Below the pieces are notes generated by a model that was given only the letters and a program-made list of their open reading frames with translations, had not been told where the DNA came from and made no database searches. From Ruminococcus sp. AM22-13 (GTDB taxonomy: Bacteria; Bacillota; Clostridia; Lachnospirales; Lachnospiraceae): a stretch of DNA of 64,000 nucleotides. Shown piece by piece: positions 25,187 through 33,740 of the stretch (within the stretch, counting starts at the first letter, position 1; every line of letters starts with the position of its first letter). Made by a program: the position numbers and the translations under genes. The stretch covers positions 37,193 to 101,192 of the forward strand of contig NZ_QRIL01000015.1 in NCBI RefSeq assembly GCF_003471165.1, read 5' to 3'.

Positions 25187-27838
25187 CTATTTTTTCGACA
25201 TATTCGCAGCAAACGTAATCATTACCTTAAACAGATCTCCATCCAGATACAACTTAAATTCTCCACCCTGCAATTCCGTCAGGCTCTTGGCGATGGAAAG
25301 ACCGAGTCCGCTTCCTTCTGTATTTCTGGCAACATCTCCACGGATAAATCTCTCCGTCAGTTCATCTGCCGAGAAGTTCAGTGGCTGTGCAGAAATATTT
25401 TTCAAGGAAAAGACCACCTTCTTATTGCTGTTACTGATTTCCGCATATACTCTGGTTCCTTCCATTGCATACTTCACAACGTTACCAAATACATTCTCCA
25501 GGACCCTCCACATTTTCTGTCCGTCTGCGTAGATTATGGACGGCTCATCTGTAAAATGCACCATCATGGTAAGGTTCTTTTCCTGAAACTTCTCTTCGAA
25601 TTCTCCGATAACCTGCTGTACCATTTCCACGAAATCAATGTCGTTCATCTCAAATTTGATATTCCCGGTGCTTGCCTTGGACGCTTCCACCACATCCTCA
25701 GTTAACACCTTCAGTCTCTGGGATTTCTCATCCAGAATACGCAAATATTCCTGTACTTTCGGGTCTGTCAGATTCTCACGCTTCAGTAAATCTACATAAT
25801 TAATAATAGATGTCAACGGCGTTTTCAGATCATGGGAAACATTTGTGATCAGTTCTGTCTGCATTCGTTCTTTCTTCAGGCTGTTCTCCACCGCAGCATC
25901 CAGACCGTCACCGATATTATTGATATATTCAGCCATTACTTTGTATTTTCCGGTAAGCTGTTCTGTTTTAATCTTATACTGCAATTCTCCGCCACTGATT
26001 TTCTTCAGTCCGTCCATAATAAGATCCAGACCATCCACTTTACGAACTGCATAAACGATTGCCGCTACATCTGCCACGATCAGCACCAACGCAAATACTC
26101 CTGACGCATTTATCATAAAAAGCATAAGCAAAAACTGTAAAAACACAAATCCGCCAATACCAAACAGAACTTTTATTTTTTCTGATGTATTTCGAGAAAA
26201 GCTGCCAATAAAATCTACGATCTTTCTATTGCATTTTCCAATCCATTTCAAAATTTTTCTAAGCAAACTGTTTTTCCAGAACGTACCTGCCTTGATTCTT
26301 CTTACCAGGCTGAGATATCCTGTCAGGAACCATGCCATTGTATAAATTCCGCATATTACCAGTGAAATTATCAGAATCTGCATATTGTTGAAAGTCCCGA
26401 TCAGTGAGTTTGCAATCACTGTTACCATTCCCATAAAACCAACAAGCCATACCCCTGTCACAACTCCCGCCGCGATTTCTGTATACCATCTGTCAAAACT
26501 GTTCAGATGGATTTCTTCATCTTCCGGTTTTCTTCCTGCTGCCACTGTCAGCCAGATCATACTGATCAGCCAGATCACACAACTAAGAATAGTTCCAAGC
26601 AATACCGGCAGCATCAAATTTGCATATTTTTCAAAAGTCTCTGCATCAGACGCAATGGAATCTGCTATCGGAAATTCAGTGTCTACATTGACTGCAAAAA
26701 CAAAATCTTCTGTGTCAAGACTCTGTTTAATCGTATGATTCCATACCTGCAGGCTGATATTTGGAATATCTGTAACACATTCACTTAAATCCGGGTAAAC
26801 AACCGCAAATGTATGCTCCTTAAGTATCTTCTCAAGGTTCTGCTCCAGCTGTGTGTAATTACCGTATGCCTCTTTATTTGTATAGACTGTCTTTGCTTTT
26901 TTATCCGCGAAAAGATATGTGAGGTTACTACTCCCTTCTTCACATTCCCCTGTGGGCTGAAAAGAATTGTCCTGTGCAACTGTATATTCATAAGTTTTGG
27001 CATCATTTTGTACGGAACTGATACAATCCAGAAGATTAGCCAGTTCATCGTAAGCTCCCCGAGGACTTCCACTCCATTCCTCACTGGAATTTACTGCATC
27101 CAGAAGATTATCCGCTCCCTGCGGTGCAAATTTCTCTGCAAGTCCATTCACTGAAAGGAAATAAGTCTCTGAGTATTCCACCCCGGTCGTAACATCCGTG
27201 ACACTTCCAATATTCTGGCTCTCATCTGAATTCCAATAAACCAGATCATATGCCACATCCACTTTCTGAGCATCTGTTTTGTCCCAGAATTCATCTGCAT
27301 CTAAATCAAAGTAATCTTTATTATAATCAATTTTCAGGGTTCCCTCTGCTATCCTCTTTTTGAAATCATCAAGATAAAAGCAATGACTGGTTCCATCAGT
27401 TGTCCGGCACTGAATGATATTTCCATTATCATAATATGCCTCGCTTCCATCCCAGTCCTTCGCCCATTCCAGAATATCATTTACAGAATATGCAAGACCA
27501 GAAACATCCTTCATCGAGAGCTCTTTAATGGCATCCCGTGAGTTACCTTTCTCCTTAAATTCAAAAAGATCAATCACTGCTGATGAACCTGCGTTTTTAA
27601 GAAAATTTATATCCTCCTGTACAGATAAACCACCGATAATATCCGTTCCTTTTTGACGCAGTTCATTGTTAAATTCCTCTGATTCAATATAATTTTTATT
27701 TCTGTCATCCAGACGGATTCCTTTCTCATAGAGTGCGACAAAAGCTACCATGCAGACTGCTGCTGCAACCGCAGCCAGATGTGCAATCACGATCCAGACT
27801 GTCTTGGCAAAATTGCTTCTATATCTCTTTCCTTTCAT
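25187..27838 (-). CDS. membrane sensor histidine kinase
   Basis: An 883-residue two-component sensor. One membrane helix (about 12-35) is followed by a large extracellular region (about 36-410) of unrecognised fold, then a cluster of about four to six helices (about 410-620). HAMP-like and HisKA regions follow, the H-box being LITNVSHDLKTPLTSIINYVDLL. The HATPase domain has an N-box in VLENVFGNVVKYAMEG and a G-box in GSGLGLSIAKSLTELQGG. The start at 27838 has AAAGGGAC upstream; an in-frame GTG 11 codons earlier is less likely. The response regulator gene lies 110 bp upstream. The signal cannot be told from sequence. Confidence 0.92.
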   Translation of the reverse strand: MKGKRYRSNFAKTVWIVIAHLAAVAAAVCMVAFVALYEKGIRLDDRNKNYIESEEFNNELRQKGTDIIGGLSVQEDINFLKNAGSSAVIDLFEFKEKGNSRDAIKELSMKDVSGLAYSVNDILEWAKDWDGSEAYYDNGNIIQCRTTDGTSHCFYLDDFKKRIAEGTLKIDYNKDYFDLDADEFWDKTDAQKVDVAYDLVYWNSDESQNIGSVTDVTTGVEYSETYFLSVNGLAEKFAPQGADNLLDAVNSSEEWSGSPRGAYDELANLLDCISSVQNDAKTYEYTVAQDNSFQPTGECEEGSSNLTYLFADKKAKTVYTNKEAYGNYTQLEQNLEKILKEHTFAVVYPDLSECVTDIPNISLQVWNHTIKQSLDTEDFVFAVNVDTEFPIADSIASDAETFEKYANLMLPVLLGTILSCVIWLISMIWLTVAAGRKPEDEEIHLNSFDRWYTEIAAGVVTGVWLVGFMGMVTVIANSLIGTFNNMQILIISLVICGIYTMAWFLTGYLSLVRRIKAGTFWKNSLLRKILKWIGKCNRKIVDFIGSFSRNTSEKIKVLFGIGGFVFLQFLLMLFMINASGVFALVLIVADVAAIVYAVRKVDGLDLIMDGLKKISGGELQYKIKTEQLTGKYKVMAEYINNIGDGLDAAVENSLKKERMQTELITNVSHDLKTPLTSIINYVDLLKRENLTDPKVQEYLRILDEKSQRLKVLTEDVVEASKASTGNIKFEMNDIDFVEMVQQVIGEFEEKFQEKNLTMMVHFTDEPSIIYADGQKMWRVLENVFGNVVKYAMEGTRVYAEISNSNKKVVFSLKNISAQPLNFSADELTERFIRGDVARNTEGSGLGLSIAKSLTELQGGEFKLYLDGDLFKVMITFAANMSKK

Positions 27839-27948
27839 TGTTTTGTCCCTTTCCTTTTTATTCTTATCCACTCATTTATCTTGCTGTCATACAACGATAA
27901 TGATAATTTATTCGCCAAAAATAACTGTTAACTGACTAATGTCATTTT

Positions 27949-28647
27949 TTACGATATCTTCTCTACTTTATATCCAAGTCCCCACACAACTTTCAGGTAT
28001 CTTGGCTCTCTCGGATTGATTTCAATCTTCTCTCTGATATGCCGGATATGCACCGCTACCGTATTATCTGCCGCCACGGCTTCCTCGTTCCAGATATTTT
28101 CATAAATCTGGTTAATAGAGAAAACTCTGCCCTGATTCTTCATCAGTAAAAGCAAAATGTTGTACTCAATCGGCGTCAGTTTTACCAATTCTCCATCTAC
28201 CCGGACCTCTTTCAGATCATCATTGACACTTAACCCTCCGGTTTCATAAACATGAGCGCTCTCCTGCGGCACTGCTGCTCCCAGTCTTGTATATCTTCGA
28301 AGCTGTGATTTCACTCGTGCCACCAGTTCCAGTGGATTAAACGGTTTGGTCACATAATCATCAGCACCTACATTTAATCCCAGAATCTTATCCGCATCTT
28401 CTGACTTCGCAGAAAGAATAATGATCGGAAGCGGATTCTCCTCTCTTATCTTCAAAGTAGCCCTGATTCCATCAAGTTTCGGCATCATGATATCTATAAT
28501 CAGCAGATCTACTTTCTGACTTCGCAACACATTAATTGCCTCCAGGCCATCATACGCCTTGAAAATCGTATATCCTTCCTGTTCCAGGTAAATGCTGATT
28601 GCCTCCACGATGTCCTTATCGTCATCGCAGACCAGAATATTCGCCAC
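27949..28647 (-). CDS. OmpR-family response regulator
   Basis: A 232-residue DNA-binding response regulator. The receiver domain has the acidic pair CDDDKDIVE (about 6-14), the phosphoacceptor in LLIDIMMPKLDG (about 50-60), the conserved Ser of IILSAKSEDAD and the Lys of DYVTKPFNPLEL. The winged helix has VKLTPIEYNILLLLMKNQGRVFS and TVAVHIRHIREKIE, then YLKVVWGLGYKVEKI. The start is GTG at 28647 with GGGAGG 8 nt upstream, so the ORF's earlier in-frame start is not used. It pairs with the histidine kinase just downstream. Confidence 0.93.
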   Translation of the reverse strand: MANILVCDDDKDIVEAISIYLEQEGYTIFKAYDGLEAINVLRSQKVDLLIIDIMMPKLDGIRATLKIREENPLPIIILSAKSEDADKILGLNVGADDYVTKPFNPLELVARVKSQLRRYTRLGAAVPQESAHVYETGGLSVNDDLKEVRVDGELVKLTPIEYNILLLLMKNQGRVFSINQIYENIWNEEAVAADNTVAVHIRHIREKIEINPREPRYLKVVWGLGYKVEKIS

Positions 28648-28811
28648 TTCATACACCTCCCTCTTTTCAAATCCCCGTCTCAATTTCCATAACTTTTAAA
28701 AGTCCTGCAATTAAATTTCCGGTTTTTTAAACATTTTTTATGTTTTTCTGTTATTAGAATAATCAAAGTATCTTAATATGAAAGGGACAAATTCTTAAGA
28801 TTTTCTTATGA

Positions 28812-29504
28812 TTATTTCAGAAGTTCATCAATATTCACATTTTCAAATGACTTTATCACTGGGAATTTTGCCTCCATTTCCGGCTCTTTTCCCTGTGTAT
28901 ACCAGATTCCTCTCAGTCCACATTTTGTGGAACCTTCCACATCTTTTTTCAGACTGTCACCGATAAATGCACATTCATTCGCAGAAAATCCGGTTTTTTC
29001 CACACAGATATCAAATAAATGTGGATCCGGTTTCTCAGCACCGGCTTCCTCACTGGTTACAATAAAGTCAATATAAGAATACAACCCCAAAGCACTTAAT
29101 TTTTTATACTGAACATAAGCAGTCATATCCGTACCAATTCCAATACGTATTCCCCGCTTTTTCAGTTCCTGCATAAATTTCTGAACCCCTGGTGATGGCT
29201 GTGCCTGTCGGATCAGTGTATCCCAGTATGCATGGTACATATTTAAAGCATGTGGAAACAACGGCTTTTCCCATAATTCCAACATAATCTGCATTCGAAG
29301 CAGACGACTGTGAATAGCCGCCGTATCCGTCCGGATTCTGTCCAGCATAATTCTCTGCGCTTCCTTATAGCATCGTTTCATCTCTTCCCCAGATACCCCA
29401 AACGCACTCTCACAATAATCCGCCAACGCTTTCATACCGTAAATATGGTTTTTATCATAATCATACAATGTATTATCAATGTCAAAGATTACTGCTTTTA
29501 TCAT
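28812..29504 (-). CDS. HAD-superfamily phosphatase (YjjG-like)
   Basis: A 230-residue hydrolase. Motif I is VIFDIDNTLYDYD (residues 5-17, nucleophile DxD), followed by a helical cap, then motif II IGIGTDMTAYVQYKK (Thr), motif III lysine at EEAGAEKPDPHLF, and motif IV FIGDSLKKDVEGSTKCG. The length and FDIDNTLYDYD start match YjjG/5'-nucleotidase-type HAD proteins; the substrate is uncertain. The start at 29504 has AGAGGA 8 nt upstream. Confidence 0.85.
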   Translation of the reverse strand: MIKAVIFDIDNTLYDYDKNHIYGMKALADYCESAFGVSGEEMKRCYKEAQRIMLDRIRTDTAAIHSRLLRMQIMLELWEKPLFPHALNMYHAYWDTLIRQAQPSPGVQKFMQELKKRGIRIGIGTDMTAYVQYKKLSALGLYSYIDFIVTSEEAGAEKPDPHLFDICVEKTGFSANECAFIGDSLKKDVEGSTKCGLRGIWYTQGKEPEMEAKFPVIKSFENVNIDELLK

Positions 29505-29633
29505 TTTGTATTCCTCTTTCTGTAAAGCCATGTTCTGACAGTTTTTCTGCTTATGAACATGGCTTTGTAATTTAGCTTTATGATTTGATTTACTCCTCTG
29601 ATTTTATCAGCTTCCTGTCTTCATCCGGATACA

Positions 29634-29686
29634 CTCTGCTTATTGCTCTTCGCAACCTCCGCAGGGGACTTACTTGATTCGGTTAA
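29634..29686. repeat. family-C repeat right end, overlapping an aminotransferase 3' end
   Basis: CTGCTTATTGCTCTTCGCAACCTCCGCA...GGGGACTTACTTGATTCGGTTAA is nearly identical to the right ends at 53420-53471 and 60421-60473. It supplies the last codons (NRIK) and the stop codon of the aminotransferase gene. Confidence 0.7.
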
Positions 29687-30884
29687 ACACATATTTATCC
29701 AGTCTCTCAAACGCCTCTTTTACTCTGCTAAGCGGCAGTGCCAGATTCATTCTGATTGAGCATGGGTGCAAAAACATTCTTCCATCCTGCCATGCAACAC
29801 CGACATCCCATCCTGCTTTCTGCACTTCATCAATACTCTTTCCATGTTCTTCGCACCATTTCGTACAATCCAGAAACAGCATGTAAGTTCCCTGTGGGCG
29901 GCTGACCTCCACTCCCTCAAAGTGTTCCTTAATATAATTGCAGGCAAAGTCTACGTTTCCGGTCAGCACCTGACGCAGTTCATCTACCCACTCATATCCT
30001 TCCGGCTTATATGCTCCGATCAGCGCGTGCATAGACAGAACATTCATCTCATTATAATGTGGTTTACTGCTCTTTGCCACAACTCTGTCTCGCAGATATT
30101 TATTATAAATAATATGATAGCTTCCTACCAGTCCTGCCAGATTAAAAGTCTTACTTGGCGCATACACCGCAATTGTTCTGTTTCGTGCATCCTCACTTAC
30201 AGACTGAGTCGGAACATGTTTATAGCCCTCCAGAATCAAGTCAGACCAGATTTCATCAGAAATTACAACGCAGTCATTTGCTTTATAAACCTCCATTGCT
30301 TTCTCAATTTCACACTTCTCCCATACTCGTCCACATGGATTATGAGGGCTACAAAAAACTGCCACATGAATGTTATTTGCTTTAATTTTCGCATCCATAT
30401 CCTCAAAATCCATACGCCAGATTCCGTTCTCATCTTTCTTTAACGGACTGTGAACCATTTTAAATCCATTATTTCCAATACTTCCGGTAAAGCCTATATA
30501 TGTCGGACTGTGAAGCAATACCGCATCTCCCGGCGCTGCAAAAGCAGTCAGTGCGGAAACCACACATCCGAGCACACCATTTTCATAACCAATATGGTCT
30601 TTCTCCAGTCCTGTCACACCATTTCGCTTCGTCTGCCAGTCAATAATAGACTGGAAATATTCCTCTCTCGGTGAAAAATATCCATATGCCGGATGTTTTG
30701 TACGCTCAATGATTGCCTCCGGAATTGTCGGTACCGTTGGAAAATTCATATCCGCCACCCACATTGGAATGATGTCAAATCCCTCTTTTGGCTTCGCGGG
30801 ACTCATTGCGCTTGTTCCTAATCCATCTACTGCAATCGCATCCATATTGTGTCTGTCTATGATTGATGTAAAATCGTATTTCAT
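29670..30884 (-). CDS. MalY/PatB-type aminotransferase (probable cystathionine beta-lyase)
   Basis: A 404-residue class I/II PLP enzyme. It begins YDFTSIIDRHNMDAIAVDG, then FDIIPMWVADMNFPTVPTIPEAI, typical of the MalY/PatB group, which cleaves cystathionine or cysteine S-conjugates. PLP contacts are CSPHNPCGRVW (about 186-196), VVISDEIWSDLIL with the conserved Asp, and the Schiff-base lysine in VYAPSKTFNLAGL (about 240). The start at 30884 (MKYDFTS) has GGAGG about 10 nt upstream. The last residues, FNRIK and stop, are encoded inside a family-C repeat, so the natural C-terminus was probably altered slightly. It is divergent from the PRTase-like gene. Confidence 0.9.
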   Translation of the reverse strand: MKYDFTSIIDRHNMDAIAVDGLGTSAMSPAKPKEGFDIIPMWVADMNFPTVPTIPEAIIERTKHPAYGYFSPREEYFQSIIDWQTKRNGVTGLEKDHIGYENGVLGCVVSALTAFAAPGDAVLLHSPTYIGFTGSIGNNGFKMVHSPLKKDENGIWRMDFEDMDAKIKANNIHVAVFCSPHNPCGRVWEKCEIEKAMEVYKANDCVVISDEIWSDLILEGYKHVPTQSVSEDARNRTIAVYAPSKTFNLAGLVGSYHIIYNKYLRDRVVAKSSKPHYNEMNVLSMHALIGAYKPEGYEWVDELRQVLTGNVDFACNYIKEHFEGVEVSRPQGTYMLFLDCTKWCEEHGKSIDEVQKAGWDVGVAWQDGRMFLHPCSIRMNLALPLSRVKEAFERLDKYVFNRIK

Positions 30885-31104
30885 ATTAACATTTTCCTCC
30901 ACTTCGTATTTACTCTGGATAATTTTCCCTCCACCACAGGGCAATTCTGCCCGGAGAATTTTATTATACCATTCCCTTCATCTCAATTCCACAAAATCGT
31001 TGTAACAGCTACTTGTTTTTTATTAATTTTGCACAATTTTATTTATTTTTTCGCTGTACAATGGTACAATATGAAAAGAATAAAAATGAATGGGAGGTAT
31101 TTTT

Positions 31105-31749
31105 ATGAATCAGGAAAACATGACAAAAATTTATGCCCGCAGTGACAGTCGTATTCAGCTCAAAGTAATTCCAGGACATTTTGTAACATCCCAGTCCCAT
31201 ATCACGCACTATCTTGACCTTACAACCATGAAGTCAAGAACTGCAGAAGCACAAAATATCGCACATGAACTGGCTTCCAATTATGAAGTTTCTACCCCGA
31301 TTGACACCATCATCTGTATGGATGGATTGGAAGTAATTGGCGCGTATCTTTCAGAAGAACTGACGAAAGCCGGCATCTTCTCTCTGAATGCTCACCAGAC
31401 AATTTATGTAATCACACCTGAATTAGGAAATTCCGGACAGGTTATTTTCCGCGATAATTATCAGCCAATGATCAAAGGTAAAAATATCCTGATTCTGAAT
31501 GGTTCTATTACTACCGGTTCCACTTTATCAAAATCAATTGAAAGCATCCTGTATTATGGCGGTATCATAAGAGGCGTTGCTGCCATTTTCAGCAGAGTTG
31601 ACAGTGTCGCTTCTCTCCCTGTACACTCCATTTTCAATGCCAAGGATGTACCAGATTATCATTCCTATCCTTCCAACAACTGCCCAATGTGCCAGAAGAA
31701 GCAAAAAATTGACGCTATTGTCAGCAGTTACGGATATTCTGCATTGTAA
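31105..31749 (+). CDS. phosphoribosyltransferase-like protein (OPRT family)
   Basis: A 214-residue protein of the orotate phosphoribosyltransferase-like fold. The region KNILILNGSITTGSTLSKSIE (about 126-145) occupies the place of the PRPP loop, but the usual two acidic residues before TTG are Asn-Gly here. ICMDGLEVIGAYLSEEL (about 70-85) matches the segment that precedes it in the family. The C-terminus has a CPMC pair (about 193-196). Catalysis is therefore doubtful; a binding or regulatory role is possible. The start at 31105 has GGGAGG 7 nt upstream. Confidence 0.75.
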   Translation: MNQENMTKIYARSDSRIQLKVIPGHFVTSQSHITHYLDLTTMKSRTAEAQNIAHELASNYEVSTPIDTIICMDGLEVIGAYLSEELTKAGIFSLNAHQTIYVITPELGNSGQVIFRDNYQPMIKGKNILILNGSITTGSTLSKSIESILYYGGIIRGVAAIFSRVDSVASLPVHSIFNAKDVPDYHSYPSNNCPMCQKKQKIDAIVSSYGYSAL

Positions 31750-31821
31750 GGTTTTCTTACAATATTCTAAGTACTTTAGGATTTAGACAGACACACAAGC
31801 TAAAGAGGCTATACACTTATC

Positions 31822-31873
31822 AAAAAGGCTACAGTTTTAACGAATATAACTTCGTAAATCTGCAGCCTTTTTT
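31822..31873. terminator. intrinsic terminator between convergent genes
   Basis: AAAAAGGCT and AGCCTTTTTT flank an inner TTAACGAA...TTCGTAAA stem. It serves the PRTase-like gene and, in reverse, possibly the zinc-ribbon gene. Confidence 0.75.
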
Positions 31874-31959
31874 CAATATCATATAATTATCTAATTCAAT
31901 TACTATATTTAATCAACTTATCGTTTTAAGAAATATTCCTATTCCTGACCAACGTCTTC

Positions 31960-32670
31960 TTATTCCTGTATTTTTTCTACATAACATCCGCCAAGTACAA
32001 CAGCAAGTGTAGTTCCACCACTGATGTTATCAAAACTTGTAGTTCCCAGAGGTATTCCGTAAATCTTTACAGTATCATCATCCAGCACATTCGGTAATTC
32101 TCCAAAATAATATACCATATAATTCTCGCCCTCATCATCATATGCCTGTAATATTGTAAGTGTCTCATCTCCTGCATCTTGTTCACTTATCTGCAATACT
32201 CCGGCATAATCAATTACCATAACCTGATCTCCATACTTATCCGGGCTTTTTGAAATGTTTTTGTAACCGATCTCACTGTTTATATACGGAGTCAATGTAT
32301 CTACTCCTGAAGCAGGGAACAAATCTTCATGCTCATTGATAAAATCAATTGATTTCTGACTCATATTGTAACCCCTGTCACCTTCAGATTCCTGTCCAAG
32401 CAGCTGATACAATCTCACCTTTGATGATTCCGTATCACTTTCCACACTCGCTGCATCTGAGGTATTCTGTGTCACATTCGTACTCGTTACACTTCCGGAG
32501 CCACTGTCATCACTCTCTCCTGCAACAATTCCAATTGCTGCCATAATTACCAACGCAATAATAACTTTCGATAAGACTTTCTTCTTTTTCTTCTTCGGCT
32601 TCTCTAATGGTTCTCCGCAATTCGGACAAAACTTTCCGTCAAATTCGGTTCCGCACTTTTTACATTTCAT
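31960..32670 (-). CDS. zinc-ribbon membrane-anchored protein
   Basis: A 236-residue protein. Residues 1-20 are a zinc ribbon with two CxxC pairs (CKKCGTEFDGKFCPNCGE). A lysine-rich linker and one membrane helix (about 31-50, SKVIIALVIMAAIGIVAG) follow, then an extracytoplasmic Ser/Asp/Thr-rich spacer and a beta-rich domain (ISKSPDKYGDQVMVIDYAGVLQI ... DDTVKIYGIPLGTTSFDNISGG). The layout, cytoplasmic zinc ribbon with an outside domain, is common in Firmicutes membrane proteins of unknown role. AGGA precedes the ATG. Confidence 0.75.
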   Translation of the reverse strand: MKCKKCGTEFDGKFCPNCGEPLEKPKKKKKKVLSKVIIALVIMAAIGIVAGESDDSGSGSVTSTNVTQNTSDAASVESDTESSKVRLYQLLGQESEGDRGYNMSQKSIDFINEHEDLFPASGVDTLTPYINSEIGYKNISKSPDKYGDQVMVIDYAGVLQISEQDAGDETLTILQAYDDEGENYMVYYFGELPNVLDDDTVKIYGIPLGTTSFDNISGGTTLAVVLGGCYVEKIQE

Positions 32671-32761
32671 AGCTTTTTCCTGCCTTCCCTTACGTCTCTC
32701 ATAACAGTTCTATTCTTACTGTCAACAGACTTTCTGAATCGTTCTTTCAGCTCTTTTGTAT

Positions 32762-32941
32762 TTACAGCAAGCCCAATGCTTTTCCAGCGAGTGCTACAAT
32801 AATAGCTCCCGCCATAATACACCAGAACCACTCCGTAAAAACACTCTGAAAACCAAAATGAATCACAGTAACACAGCTGGCATAAATCTTATGAACGATC
32901 ACGCCCATTACCAATATCAAAATACATAAAACTATCGACAT
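32762..32941 (-). CDS. small membrane protein (59 aa)
   Basis: A short gene with a perfect GGGAGG 7-8 nt before its ATG. It encodes MSIVLCILILVMGVIVHKIY, then ASCVTVIHFGFQSVFTEWFW, then CIMAGAIIVALAGKALGLL. Two hydrophobic helices (about 2-18 and 38-58) are separated by a short amphipathic part. It lies about 90 bp upstream of the zinc-ribbon gene in the same direction and may be cotranscribed. No family recognised. Confidence 0.65.
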   Translation of the reverse strand: MSIVLCILILVMGVIVHKIYASCVTVIHFGFQSVFTEWFWCIMAGAIIVALAGKALGLL

Positions 32942-33186
32942 TTTTTTCCTCCCAACGTTTCTTTTTCATATAATTATACCCCTGCCTGTTCTATGTTTTA
33001 TTCACTGCCAGTGTATGTTTTCCCCATATTTCTACATTTACTTTGCGCTCCTGCCAACTTGGTACTATACTGATTATTATTCGCAGACGATATTTTTACG
33101 AAGCACTTTGCGAAACACACTAATATCACAACTAAACGGGGAACTTATCCCTTTTTTACACTATAAATCCGAGGTGAATAACAATC

Positions 33187-33621
33187 ATGACAGAAAAATC
33201 AGGAAATGAAAAATTAAGCACTGACATCCTTTTTCAGGAAATAGAAAAAAGAGGAACTGTAAACCGGGAAAACATTCATTTTGTTGAACAGGAGGAAATC
33301 CTGTTGGAACTCTACAACCGTATTGCTGCGATTCCTGCCAGCATCAATAAATTTGCAGGCATGTGCAACATCTACCCTTCCCATCTTCATGATTTCTTAA
33401 AGGGAAATAAGAATCTCAGCCGCGACAAACTTATCATTGTCTGTATTATGCTGAAATTAAGCCTTCAGGAATCCAGAAATATTCTTAAACGCCTGATCCA
33501 GGCAGATTTTTATCCGAAAAACGAGCGGGACTTCGAAATCATGTGTGGAATACGCCAGAGAAAAAGTCTTTACGACATCAATGAGATTCTACTCGCCAAA
33601 GACTTAACTCCCCTTAATTAA
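33187..33621 (+). CDS. Cro/CI-type helix-turn-helix protein (kinase-module regulator)
   Basis: A 144-residue protein with an HTH core at about 52-100 (INKFAGMCNIYPSHLHDFLKGNKNLSRDKLIIVCIMLKLSLQE), where recognition-helix residues follow a short turn. A C-terminal signature FYPKNERDFEIMCGIRQRKSLYDINEILL (about 108-136) recalls small HTH proteins found beside Ser/Thr kinases in gut Firmicutes. It precedes the kinase gene by about 120 nt. A GAGGT site lies about 11 nt before the ATG. It may bind DNA and act in the same pathway as the kinase, possibly as its substrate. Confidence 0.65.
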   Translation: MTEKSGNEKLSTDILFQEIEKRGTVNRENIHFVEQEEILLELYNRIAAIPASINKFAGMCNIYPSHLHDFLKGNKNLSRDKLIIVCIMLKLSLQESRNILKRLIQADFYPKNERDFEIMCGIRQRKSLYDINEILLAKDLTPLN

Positions 33622-33740
33622 CATGCCATTTTCTTTGCAAAATTCCAGAGCATGCCATATACTATACTTAAAAGTCAGACGGACGAAAAACATCTGCCTG
33701 GCGATTTGATCAAACACTTTGGAGGATAACTTTTCTTATC

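Noticed and set aside
29766..30443. 225-codon plus-strand ORF
   Set aside because: It is antisense to the aminotransferase and lacks a ribosome-binding site.
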